Positions 1-7,782 of a DNA stretch of 34,419 nt are shown here, piece after piece. The stretch is from NCBI GenBank assembly GCA_016935485.1, contig JAFGQW010000237.1:1-34419 (forward strand), in the 5' to 3' direction. Position numbers and translations under genes: made by a program. The notes beneath the pieces are model-generated. The model searched no databases. It had not been told where the DNA came from and saw only the letters and a list, made by a program, of their open reading frames with translations. Positions within the stretch are counted from its first letter, which is position 1. Every line of letters begins with the position of its first letter. This DNA is from Planctomycetota bacterium (GTDB lineage: Bacteria > Planctomycetota > JAFGQW01).

Positions 1-3
1 CTC

Positions 4-84
4 TGCAAGTCCTTGGGGTCTGACCCCATCGACTTGCGGACAAGCAGGTCTGCAACTCCTTGGGGTCTGACCCCAGAACTTGCA
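4..84. repeat. two GGGGTCTGACCCC palindromic repeats
   Basis: Two copies (4-38 and 51-84) of a ~35-nt imperfect palindrome. Each has the 13-nt core GGGGTCTGACCCC (15-27 and 62-74) inside outer arms of the form TGCAAGT/TGCAACT on the left and ACTTGC on the right. Related palindromes occur at 17031-17055 and 25120-25152. They lie downstream of the Maf gene. They look like REP-type extragenic palindromes; that class assignment is inference. Confidence 0.75.
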
Positions 85-87
85 CGC

Positions 88-180
88 GTCCTCGTGCTCG
101 TCCTCGTGCTCGCCTTCTCCTCTTCTCCCCTCTCCCTCTTCTTCTTCGTGTTCTTCGTCTTCTCTTCGTGCCCTTCGTGT
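88..180. repeat. pyrimidine-rich simple-sequence tract (CACGAAG-like on minus strand)
   Basis: Low-complexity tract of CTCGTC, CTTCTC and CTTCGTG units ending just before the Maf stop codon. On the minus strand it reads as repeated CACGAAG/GAAGA. It makes spurious open frames on the plus strand. No function is visible. Confidence 0.6.
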
Positions 181-822
181 CTAACACCACCGCGCCGACC
201 CCGCCGACCCCCCGGCAAGGCACCGCCCCAGCAGCGGCGCCACGCGCTCCATGGGCAGGCCCATCACGTTGGAGTACGAGCCCTCGATCGAGGCGACCAC
301 CCCGCCCGCAATCGGCCCGTGGGCGTCGATGTCGTATCCCCCCGCCTTGTCCAGGGGGTCGATCGCTGCGTGGTACGCGCGGATCTCCGCGTCGGTGAGC
401 CGCTTGAGTCGGACGGCCGTCACCTCGCAGAAAACCTCCTCCACGCCGTCGCCCAGCAGCGCCACCCCCGTGGCGACCCGGTGCGTGGCGCCGCCAAGGC
501 GCCGGAGCAGGCGGGCCGCCTCCTCGCGATCGGTCGGCTTGCCGATTGAGTGGCCCTCGAACACGAGCAGCGTGTCGGCCGCGAGCACGAGCGCGCCCGG
601 CCCGGCAGCGCCCGCCGCGGCGAGCGCCTTTCGCCGCGCATTCTCGGCGACCGCGGCGAACGGTTCGCCCTGCTCGCCGGGCCTGACCTCCGCGACCGCC
701 ACGGGCGCGGTCTCGAACGTGTAACCGTGCGCCGCGAGCAGTGCTCGCCGCCGCGGCGACCGGGACGCGAGGATCAGCCGCCGCCGGACCGCCGTCGAGT
801 CGGCTCTCCGGTGCTCGCCCAT
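181..822 (-). CDS. maf: Maf family nucleoside triphosphate pyrophosphatase
   Basis: A 213-residue Maf-type protein, close to the family's usual ~190-200 residues plus a short N-terminal extension. The phosphate-binding signature SRSPRR is at residues 20-25, followed by ENARRKA (60-66), the acidic LAADTLLV (Asp83) and GKP (94-96), then the C-terminal GGYDI and SYSNVMGLP blocks of the family. Maf proteins hydrolyse non-canonical or canonical NTPs to NMPs and pyrophosphate (housecleaning, septum-associated) in the cytoplasm. The start ATG has AAGGAG about 11 nt upstream. It is transcribed away from the divergent gene at 960 and runs into the repeat tract at 88-180. The family call is firm; the substrate is not determined. 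Confidence 0.93.
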   Translation of the reverse strand: MGEHRRADSTAVRRRLILASRSPRRRALLAAHGYTFETAPVAVAEVRPGEQGEPFAAVAENARRKALAAAGAAGPGALVLAADTLLVFEGHSIGKPTDREEAARLLRRLGGATHRVATGVALLGDGVEEVFCEVTAVRLKRLTDAEIRAYHAAIDPLDKAGGYDIDAHGPIAGGVVASIEGSYSNVMGLPMERVAPLLGRCLAGGSAGSARWC

Positions 823-959
823 TCAGCGTGAAGCTCCTTCCCGGAGTCCGCCGCACCCCGGCGGCTTCCCAACGCGGCCCGCCGGGCCGCCGACCCCGAC
901 CCGACCGCCGGGCCTCGTGAAACCTTTTCCCTAAATCGCGCTCGCTTCGGAAACGATGA

Positions 960-3698
960 ATGGAACAGGCTACCGGAGATAGCGGCGGGCGACCAGCGAT
1001 TCCCGGATCTCGCCTCCCTGGATCGAAGGCGGTGCGGCAAATGCAGATCGACAGTGGCGGACAGGCTCTTCCCGAGGTCCGGACCGACCCGCCGAGCACG
1101 CGCCTCAAGGGGCGGTACGTGCTGGTCCGGACGCTGCCGCTCGCCGAGCCCGGCACGCTCTACGTCGGCCGCGACCAGCGCACCGGCGAGCGCCTCCGCA
1201 TCCGCGCCATCCCCGTCGCCGACGCACCCGAGCGCACGCGGGCCGAGCTGCACGAAGCCTGCCGGCGCCTCATGACGCTGCGCCGGCCCGACTACTTCCC
1301 GCGCGTCCGGGACCTGATCGAGTCCGACGGCGCCTGCTACCTCGTGCAGGAAGGCACCGACGGCATCCCGCTGAGTGGTTTCCTCCGCGAGGAGGCGCCT
1401 TCGCTGCCCGACCGCTACCGCATCGTCCACCTCTTCCGCCAGATCGCCGACCGCCTGAGCTATCTGCACGACCACATCCACGGCGCGATCCTGTTCCGGG
1501 ATCTCACGCCGGAACGGGTCCTCGTGGACCCGGCGACGCGGCTGGTTCACCTGGTGGACTTCTCGCTGCCGGGCATCGCGGCGGGCCCGCCGCAGGGGAC
1601 GCCGCGGAAGGGAACCTCCCAGAGCCTGGCGCCGGAGCTCTACCGCGGCGTCGCGCCCTCGGTGCTGACCGACGTGTACGCACTGGGTCGGATCCTGCAG
1701 TACCTCGTGTTCGGAGAGACGCTCGACGACCCCAATCCGTCCACCCCGATCCCGACGGCCGTCGGCCGCGGCGTGCCGGACGCGCTCCGCGAGCTCGTGC
1801 AGCGGCTCATCGCGCCCGATCCGGCGCTCCGCCCCGAAACCGTGCGCGCCGCCAAGCAGGCCTTCGAGGCGTGCTTCGAGGCCGCCAGCGCCTCCTTCTC
1901 GCTCGTCCGTCCGCCGAGCCGGCGCGACCACTGCCCGAGCTGTGGGTTCGAGGCCGACGCCGACGATCTGCTCTGTCCCCACTGCGGCGGGCCGGGACTC
2001 GCTGCCACCCGCCGCGAGACCGCCGGCGGAGACCTCGCCCCGCAGGTCCGGGTCTCGGGACTGGAACGGGAGCGCTTCCTCGGGCTTCGCCCGGTGTCCC
2101 TCGAGCGGTTCTCGCTGCTCCGGATGAGCGCCCGGACTGCCCGGCTCGGCGGCTACGAGAGCCTGCTCACGGCGGCACGCCGGCCCGCTTGCGCGGCCGA
2201 CCTGCCGCTGGTCGAGACGCTCCAGGTGCTGCGCGACCTGCGCGGCCGCGCGCTGCTGGTCGGACCGAATCCGACGGCGCTGGCCGCCGTCGGCGAGACG
2301 CTGGTCGCCGAGTACCGCGCGCGCGGCTGGGTGAACCGGGTGCTGGTGCTGGTGCCGGGAAACCTCGCCGCCACCTGGCAGCAGCGGCTGCGCACGCGCC
2401 ACGGGCTCGAGGCGGAGATCTACGATCCCGACGGCACCGTGCAGCTGCGCGCCCTGCCCGACCGCACCGCGCTCCTCACCTCGCCGGAGAGCGTGCGCAC
2501 CCGCGCGCAGCGCCAGGAGCTGCTGGCGACGACCTGGGATCTGGTCGTGGTCGACGCCGCCCACCTGTGCACGCTCAAGGGATCCCACCGCTGGCAGCTC
2601 CTGGAGAGCCTGCGCTCGAAGTACCTGCTGCTGCTCACCGCCACGCCCGTGCAGGACGACACGAGCGAACTGCTGAACCTGCTGCGGCTCGTCCGGCCCG
2701 ACCTGTGGAACACGTCGCCCCAGGACTTCCGCGCCGCCCTCGACACCACGCTGCCGGCGATGCGCGACAAGATCGAGCGCACCTTGCTGGAGATCCCGCC
2801 GCCCGCCCGCGCGCCGCTCGTCGAGGCCACCTACCTGGTCGCCGAGCCGCAAGGCGACGCCGGCGAGCTCTACCAGGTGATCCTGAACTCGCTGGCGAGC
2901 TCGGACCTGGACGTGAAGACGGCCCTGAGGATCAAGCGCGCCCTGATCTCGGCCTCGCCCGCGCTGCTCGAGACGGCCGCCGAGGACGACACCGCCGCGG
3001 CGCTCATTGCCGGGGTCCGCACCCTGCTCGACGGCGAGAACCACCCCAAGGCGTACCACCTGCTCCACACGGTGTTGCCCCTCCTCGAGGGCAAGGCGGT
3101 CCTCTTCAGCGACGACCCGCAGGTGCGCCGCCGCCTCGTCGATCTGCTGGCCCGCGCCGGCGTCGTCGCGCTGGCGCCCGTGCCGGACGGCGCGCCCGCC
3201 GCGAGCCCGGCCTGGCAGCGTTTCGCCGAGGACGATCAGGCGCGACTCCTCCTCCTCGGCGCCGACACACCGGGTCCGCTGCCGCCGGACCTCGTGCGGA
3301 CCGCGATCTTCTTCGACCTGCCCTGGGAGCCCGCCCGGGTGGCCGACCGGATCGCGCGGCTGGCGACCGGCCGCAATCCCGGCCGGTCGATCCGGGTGCT
3401 GCAGCTGCTCGCCCCCGGGACGGTCGAGGGGTGGCTGTACGATCTCTACCGGGATGCGCTCCAGCTCTACACCCCCGGCACGGCCCTGCTCCATGCCGCG
3501 CAGGCATCGATGCAGGAAGGAGAGACCTTCGTCTCGCTCCTGGAGGAAGTCGCCGCGGCCGCCATCCCGGGAGGTCACGGCACGAGCCGGGCGGTCCACA
3601 TCCAGGAGCGTCTCGCCGGCGTGCGCGATCACGTGCTCGCCGCCGCGCGCCGGTCCGAGGAGATCCTCAGGCTGTTCCGGAGGGAGTCGAGCCAATGA
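960..3698 (+). CDS. pseudokinase - zinc ribbon - degenerate SNF2/DEAD-like helicase fusion
   Basis: A 912-residue multidomain protein. Residues ~45-310 look like a Ser/Thr protein kinase, but the catalytic-loop HRD is FRD (~179-181), its Asn is replaced (DLTPERV), DFG is DFS (~200-202) and no clear VAIK lysine is visible. A zinc ribbon follows with CPSC (Cys325, Cys328) and CPHC (Cys339, Cys342). Residues ~400-870 resemble a SNF2 ATPase: motif I has become VGPNPTALAAVG (from ~432) with no GKT, motif II is DAAH (532-535) instead of DEAH, motif III TATP (560-563) is kept, and a DRIARLATGRN motif VI relic lies near 796. Both enzymes may therefore be inactive scaffolds. The stop overlaps the next start (ATGA), so the two are translationally coupled. 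The start is uncertain: ATG 1041 is an alternative, and neither has a good Shine-Dalgarno. Domain order is visible; inactivity is inference. Confidence 0.75.
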   Translation: MEQATGDSGGRPAIPGSRLPGSKAVRQMQIDSGGQALPEVRTDPPSTRLKGRYVLVRTLPLAEPGTLYVGRDQRTGERLRIRAIPVADAPERTRAELHEACRRLMTLRRPDYFPRVRDLIESDGACYLVQEGTDGIPLSGFLREEAPSLPDRYRIVHLFRQIADRLSYLHDHIHGAILFRDLTPERVLVDPATRLVHLVDFSLPGIAAGPPQGTPRKGTSQSLAPELYRGVAPSVLTDVYALGRILQYLVFGETLDDPNPSTPIPTAVGRGVPDALRELVQRLIAPDPALRPETVRAAKQAFEACFEAASASFSLVRPPSRRDHCPSCGFEADADDLLCPHCGGPGLAATRRETAGGDLAPQVRVSGLERERFLGLRPVSLERFSLLRMSARTARLGGYESLLTAARRPACAADLPLVETLQVLRDLRGRALLVGPNPTALAAVGETLVAEYRARGWVNRVLVLVPGNLAATWQQRLRTRHGLEAEIYDPDGTVQLRALPDRTALLTSPESVRTRAQRQELLATTWDLVVVDAAHLCTLKGSHRWQLLESLRSKYLLLLTATPVQDDTSELLNLLRLVRPDLWNTSPQDFRAALDTTLPAMRDKIERTLLEIPPPARAPLVEATYLVAEPQGDAGELYQVILNSLASSDLDVKTALRIKRALISASPALLETAAEDDTAAALIAGVRTLLDGENHPKAYHLLHTVLPLLEGKAVLFSDDPQVRRRLVDLLARAGVVALAPVPDGAPAASPAWQRFAEDDQARLLLLGADTPGPLPPDLVRTAIFFDLPWEPARVADRIARLATGRNPGRSIRVLQLLAPGTVEGWLYDLYRDALQLYTPGTALLHAAQASMQEGETFVSLLEEVAAAAIPGGHGTSRAVHIQERLAGVRDHVLAAARRSEEILRLFRRESSQ

Positions 3699-5797
3699 GC
3701 GCGGACCTGTTCGCGCTGCGAGACTTCGTCGAGCGCAGCTTCCTGGCCTTCGACATCCCCTACCAGTACCTCTTCGGCGAGGTGATGGAAGCGGAGGTGC
3801 CGCCCACCTATCAGCCCCTGTTCGGCGGCCAGTCCTCGCTCAAGCTGTCCTTCAGCGACGTCGCCATCCTCGACCCCTCGATCGAGCGCGTCACGCATGG
3901 CGCGCTGGTCCTGGACGCGCTGGGCCGGCTGCTCGAGGGCGACCGCAACACGTTCGGCCTCGCCGTGGTCGCTCGCCGCATCGACTTCGGCGCCGGCATC
4001 CCCGAGTTCAAGGATCGCCTGAGCGTGCTGAACGCCAAGGTCATCAGCACGGTGGCCACCATCGTGCACCGCCCGATCGTCCGGCTCGAGTTCCAGCTGC
4101 GCGCCGTCACCGCCGCCGGGCTGCGGTCGCAAAGCGTGCCCGTATTCTACGACGTGGAGACCGACCGGATCCTGGACGGCTCGCGCTATGCCACGATCCG
4201 CGTGCACGACGTCGAGGAGATCCCGAGCGGGCACGACGTGGTCGGCCTGCGCATTCCGCCGGCAGAGACCCTGGCCGCCGCCGCGCGGGCCGCCGTGAAC
4301 CATCTCCAGCGGCTGCTGCCGCCGCTTCCGCCGGGGCGCGACGGCGAGCCGCCGGTCGTCGATCTGCGGCTGGCGCGGATGCTGATCCTCCACGATCCGC
4401 GCGCCGGCGTCCAGATCACGTACAAGGAGCGCTCCACGCAGCGGGAGTTCGCGCTGTCCTTCCCCACCGGCGAGGATCCTGGGCACATCGCGCCCCCGTT
4501 TTGCCCCCAGTGCGGCCGCATCAAGACGCACTACTACATCTCGCACCGGACGGGGCGCCTCATCTGTACCGACTGTTCGCTGCTGTGCGTCGGCTGCTGG
4601 GACGCGTACGCGCTGGCGGGAAAGAACTGCGCGCTCTGCAACAAGCGCCGCTACTGCCCGGCCTGCCTCCGGGAGTGCGACGGATGCGCCATCGCGATCT
4701 GCCCCGACCACGCCACCGCGTGCGCGGAGACCGGCCGGGTCCGCTGTCCGAACTGCCCGCCCCCGGAGCGCGAGCCGCCGGAGGAGGAGGAGAAAAAGGA
4801 GGAGGAGGCGCCTCCGGAGCGCGTGGCGCCGGCAGCCCTGGCGGCAGCGCCTTTGCCGCCGCTCACCGAGGACGTCTTCGCCGAGGCGGCCGCACCGCCC
4901 TCCCCTTCGGACGATCTCGCCGGCTCGTCGCGGCCCGCCGGCGCGGCCGTCGATGACGACGAGGAGGACATCTTCGTCGGCACCGACTGGCCCGAGCCCG
5001 CGGACGCGACGCCCGCGGAGGCCGCGCCGGACGACGACCCCTTCTGGTCCACGCCAGGCGCCGCCGCATCGCCGGCAGCGGACGACGCGGACATCTTCGG
5101 CGAGCTCCCGCCGGAGCCCGCAGGCGACGCGCCGCCGGAGCCCGCGGAAGAGGCCGCGTGGCCGGATGACGAGAACGCATCGCGGGAGCAGGCCGAGCTG
5201 CCGCCGGCGCGGGTCGAGCGCGCCGCCCGGCGCCCGGCCCGACCGGAACGGTTCGAGCCGGTGGAGGACGCCGACGACATCGCGGTGCCCAAACCGTTCG
5301 TTTCCGAGCCTGCCGAACGGGAAAACCGTCGCCGCGAGGCGCCCGAACTCGAGCTGGCCCTGGACGACGCGACGGACGACGGCTGCGAAGCGGAGACCGC
5401 CTCCTCGCCGTTCCAGACCTGCACCTGCCATGGCTACCGCCGCAATGTCGACAGTCTGCGCATGGACTTCCTCTCCGGCCGCTACTACTGCCCGGAGGAA
5501 GTGGCGCTCTGCAGCAACTGCGGGCAGGCTTCCGCGCTCGATTTCCTGGACGGCGATCCCCCGCTCTGCTTCTACTGCGCCAACCGGATGCCCCTCAACC
5601 TCGATCCCGAGGGCGAGGAGATCTTCCGCCGCGAAGTGCAGCCGGTCATCCCGTTCAAGTACCGCCTCAGCAGCTGCCGCATCGCGCGCAGTCCCCACCA
5701 CCTCGCCTTCTACATCAAGCCGCTGGTGGGCCGGGAGATCATCCTGTACTGGGACCGGTGGACGGACACGCTGCTAGACGACGACCAGTTCGCCTGA
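3695..5797 (+). CDS. cysteine-rich protein coupled to the SNF2-like gene
   Basis: A 700-residue protein whose ATG overlaps the preceding TGA, with GGAGGGAG at 3679-3686 as ribosome site. Residues 1-~235 contain a block (VTHGALVLDALGRLLEG, then charged strands) that reminds me of the C-terminal domain of bacterial RapA/HepA-like SNF2 proteins; this is inference by eye. Residues ~269-353 hold a dense cysteine cluster with repeated CxxC pairs (CPQC, CTDC, CVGC, CALC, CPAC, CDGC, CPNC), probably several zinc sites. Residues ~355-560 are an acidic, Pro/Ala/Glu-rich, probably disordered linker. The C-terminal ~140 residues carry further CxxC pairs (CSNC ~607, CFYC ~626). No signal peptide, so cytoplasmic and probably a partner of the upstream protein. 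I do not recognise the full-length family. Confidence 0.75.
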   Translation: MSADLFALRDFVERSFLAFDIPYQYLFGEVMEAEVPPTYQPLFGGQSSLKLSFSDVAILDPSIERVTHGALVLDALGRLLEGDRNTFGLAVVARRIDFGAGIPEFKDRLSVLNAKVISTVATIVHRPIVRLEFQLRAVTAAGLRSQSVPVFYDVETDRILDGSRYATIRVHDVEEIPSGHDVVGLRIPPAETLAAAARAAVNHLQRLLPPLPPGRDGEPPVVDLRLARMLILHDPRAGVQITYKERSTQREFALSFPTGEDPGHIAPPFCPQCGRIKTHYYISHRTGRLICTDCSLLCVGCWDAYALAGKNCALCNKRRYCPACLRECDGCAIAICPDHATACAETGRVRCPNCPPPEREPPEEEEKKEEEAPPERVAPAALAAAPLPPLTEDVFAEAAAPPSPSDDLAGSSRPAGAAVDDDEEDIFVGTDWPEPADATPAEAAPDDDPFWSTPGAAASPAADDADIFGELPPEPAGDAPPEPAEEAAWPDDENASREQAELPPARVERAARRPARPERFEPVEDADDIAVPKPFVSEPAERENRRREAPELELALDDATDDGCEAETASSPFQTCTCHGYRRNVDSLRMDFLSGRYYCPEEVALCSNCGQASALDFLDGDPPLCFYCANRMPLNLDPEGEEIFRREVQPVIPFKYRLSSCRIARSPHHLAFYIKPLVGREIILYWDRWTDTLLDDDQFA

Positions 5798-6011
5798 CGG
5801 CCCGGGGGCGCGGGCCCGACGGCCGGCGGGAGCCCGGGGACCCCTCCCCGCCGCAGGCCGCTTCCGGAGCCGCTCTCCAGATCGGGGAAGAATATTCCGA
5901 CGTCAGAGAGAGCGCGCGGCGCCGCGTGGCCGGGCGGCGGACCGGGATCGCCGGCCCGCCCCGCCGGATCGCCGCCCGTCGAGACTCCCGCTGCGGAAAG
6001 GAAGCAGGAAG

Positions 6012-7430
6012 ATGGCGAGAATGGCCCCGTTTGCCCTGGCCCTCGGCCTGGTTGTTACTGTGGCCACGAGCGGGCCGACGCAGCCTCCGCCCGGACTCGA
6101 GCCGGAGATGCTCCGGGCCACGCTGCGCGAGCTGGTCCCGATGATGAGCCGCACGCTCGGCATCCAGGTCCTCGAGCCGATCCCGCTCCGGATCGTCAGC
6201 CGCGACCAGATGAAGGCGGCGCTGGCCCTGGATCTGGAGCAGCGGCTGCTCGAGGTTCGGCGCGTGGCGGCCGAGCCCGAGCCCGCCGTGCATCCCGTCC
6301 TGATTCCGGAGCGTGCCCGACAGATCGCGGAGACCGTGGCGGCGCACCTGACGCCGCGCTATCTGATCCGGTGCGTGCACGACGGCGAGAACGTCCTGCT
6401 GGTAGCCCCGGCAAACCTCGCCGCCTTGCTCGACCCCAGGGAGATCCCGTCCCGGCAGATCCCGTTCGTCGTGCGCTTCGAGCTGGTGCGGGAGCTCACC
6501 CGACTGGCCGACGACGAGCGCGCCCGTGCGGCCGAGGACGGTCCCCCGGTGCACGAGACCGTCGAGCAGCTGGCCGCGCGGCTCGCGTTCCTCGAGGGAC
6601 GGGCGTGGTGGGCGGCGGCCCGGCTCATCCGGCGGTCGCCGCGCGGAGCGCCGCTCGGCGAGGATCGATCGTCCGGGACGGCGAGCGCGCAGGGAGTCGA
6701 GGCGGAGCAGTTGCTCTACGCGCTGATCGGCGACGGCGTGCGGCGCGGGTATCTCGGCGTCGAGCAGCTCCTCGAGGCCGGCGGTCCAGCGGCCGTCGCG
6801 GGACGGGTCGTGTCGCCGCCGCGGGCCTTCTCGGACCTGCCCCAGCTTCCCCAGGCACAGCCGACGTCGCCGCGGCCGAAGGACCCGCTGGGCGCGGTGC
6901 TCGAGGCGATGACCGCGCTGCACCCGGGCGAGGACTGGTCGGCAACGACGGAGGAGCCGGACAAGAAGACCGTGGCGGCGCGGCTCGGCGCCGATCTGCC
7001 CGGCCATCAGGCGCGGACCCTCGCCGCGAGCCTGCAGCGCGTCGTCGAGCGCACCGCCACCCACCCCGCCCTCGGACAGATCCACCTCTCGATCGCCACG
7101 ATGGCCAACCGGTCGGCGGCCTACGCGTGGCACAAGGCCGAGGAACAGCGGCTCATGCTCCGCACTCAGAACCTGGAGCGGGAAGGCTACACCGTCGAGG
7201 AAACGGAGCGCCGCACCCACGACCTCGCCGGGTTTCCGGTGCTGACGGTGATCCGGATGACCGCGCGCGCCGACGACGAGACCCTTCAGGTCCATCGCCT
7301 GCTCGCGATCTGTGGAAACCACTCGTTGCAGATCACGTCAACCCATCCCGCGGTGACCTGGGAGCAGCTCCGAGCGTTCCTTGTCGCCGTGCGCCCGCAT
7401 CTGGAGGCAGCGGATCGGTTCGGAAGCTGA
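6012..7430 (+). CDS. exported protein with decayed zincin-like (HExxH) motif
   Basis: A 472-residue protein of unrecognised family. The N-terminus has a short, weakly charged hydrophobic segment (~5-20), a plausible signal peptide. The start ATG is preceded by AAGGAAG at a good distance. Residues ~150-200 resemble bacterial zincin-like proteins in which HELTHA is followed by an LVEGEA motif: here the sequence is RELTRL (Arg160-Glu161-Leu-Thr-Arg164) followed by LEGRA near 194. Both metal-binding histidines are arginines, so it is unlikely to be a protease. The remainder has a Pro/Ser-rich linker (~270-300) and a C-terminal domain with hydrophobic strands. It lies 214 nt after the cysteine-rich gene in the same direction and may or may not share its function. 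The zincin relationship is inference. Confidence 0.65.
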   Translation: MARMAPFALALGLVVTVATSGPTQPPPGLEPEMLRATLRELVPMMSRTLGIQVLEPIPLRIVSRDQMKAALALDLEQRLLEVRRVAAEPEPAVHPVLIPERARQIAETVAAHLTPRYLIRCVHDGENVLLVAPANLAALLDPREIPSRQIPFVVRFELVRELTRLADDERARAAEDGPPVHETVEQLAARLAFLEGRAWWAAARLIRRSPRGAPLGEDRSSGTASAQGVEAEQLLYALIGDGVRRGYLGVEQLLEAGGPAAVAGRVVSPPRAFSDLPQLPQAQPTSPRPKDPLGAVLEAMTALHPGEDWSATTEEPDKKTVAARLGADLPGHQARTLAASLQRVVERTATHPALGQIHLSIATMANRSAAYAWHKAEEQRLMLRTQNLEREGYTVEETERRTHDLAGFPVLTVIRMTARADDETLQVHRLLAICGNHSLQITSTHPAVTWEQLRAFLVAVRPHLEAADRFGS

Positions 7431-7574
7431 TCGCTCGTCCGCCGCTCGTCCCGCTTTGATACCGGCCGCGTCCAGGTGCGCGCGGCCGGGCCCACCGCGC
7501 CACCGGACCCGGCGCGCCCCGCGCGGCGAATCGCCGGCCCGGCGCGCCGGCAGGATCTCCCCGAATCCAGGCTA

Positions 7575-7603
7575 TTGCTTACGTTGCGCGATTGTGTTAC
7601 GCT
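7575..7603 (+). promoter_or_regulatory. possible sigma70-like promoter
   Basis: TTGCTT (7575-7580), a 17-nt spacer, then TACGCT (7598-7603), in a local drop in GC. Each box matches consensus at only about half its positions, so this is weak. It would give a ~170-nt leader for the gene at 7783. Confidence 0.3.
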
Positions 7604-7674
7604 CGGAGTCACGATTGGCGGGGACAGAGCAGAACGGTGAGAGTTCCTGCCCACCGCCCGAGCCCGGGGAGCGA

Positions 7675-7696
7675 CTCTCGTGTGGGTCCGCGAGAG
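7675..7696 (+). promoter_or_regulatory. leader hairpin upstream of 7783 gene
   Basis: Inverted repeat CTCTCG (7675-7680) and CGAGAG (7691-7696), extendable inward by a T-G and a G-C pair to an 8-bp stem with a 6-nt loop. It lies ~90 nt before the start codon and has no T tract, so it is not a simple terminator. I recognise no riboswitch class. Confidence 0.4.
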
Positions 7697-7782
7697 GAAG
7701 TTCTGCCGGTGCTGGTTTGGTGCAAGGGATCGAAGAGGACCAGGGATCGGAGAGCGTGGGACAAAGTCGGAGGAGTTGACCA

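Larger units (their letters stand above)
7431..7782 (+). other. intergenic leader region (promoter-like and hairpin)
   Basis: This 352-nt gap starts with very GC-rich inverted segments (to ~7560), then an unusually AT-richer stretch (7569-7610) with a promoter-like pair, and a long putative 5' leader carrying a hairpin. No coding region is convincing here. Confidence 0.5.

Noticed and set aside
13-549. Plus-strand frame through the left repeats and Maf antisense
   Set aside because: Composed of repeat and simple-sequence translation; Maf on the minus strand explains the DNA.
1871-3694. Upstream extension of the frame of the cysteine-rich protein (start 1871)
   Set aside because: It overlaps the real pseudokinase/SNF2 gene, its translation is Arg/Ala/Pro-rich noise, and the ATG at 3695 has a good ribosome site.
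774-3695. 973-codon open frame on the minus strand opposite the pseudokinase/SNF2 gene
   Set aside because: Translation is Arg/Gly/Pro-rich with no domain; it is a shadow of the high-GC coding strand.
3629-5701. 690-codon open frame on the minus strand opposite the cysteine-rich gene
   Set aside because: Shadow frame; low complexity and no recognisable domain.
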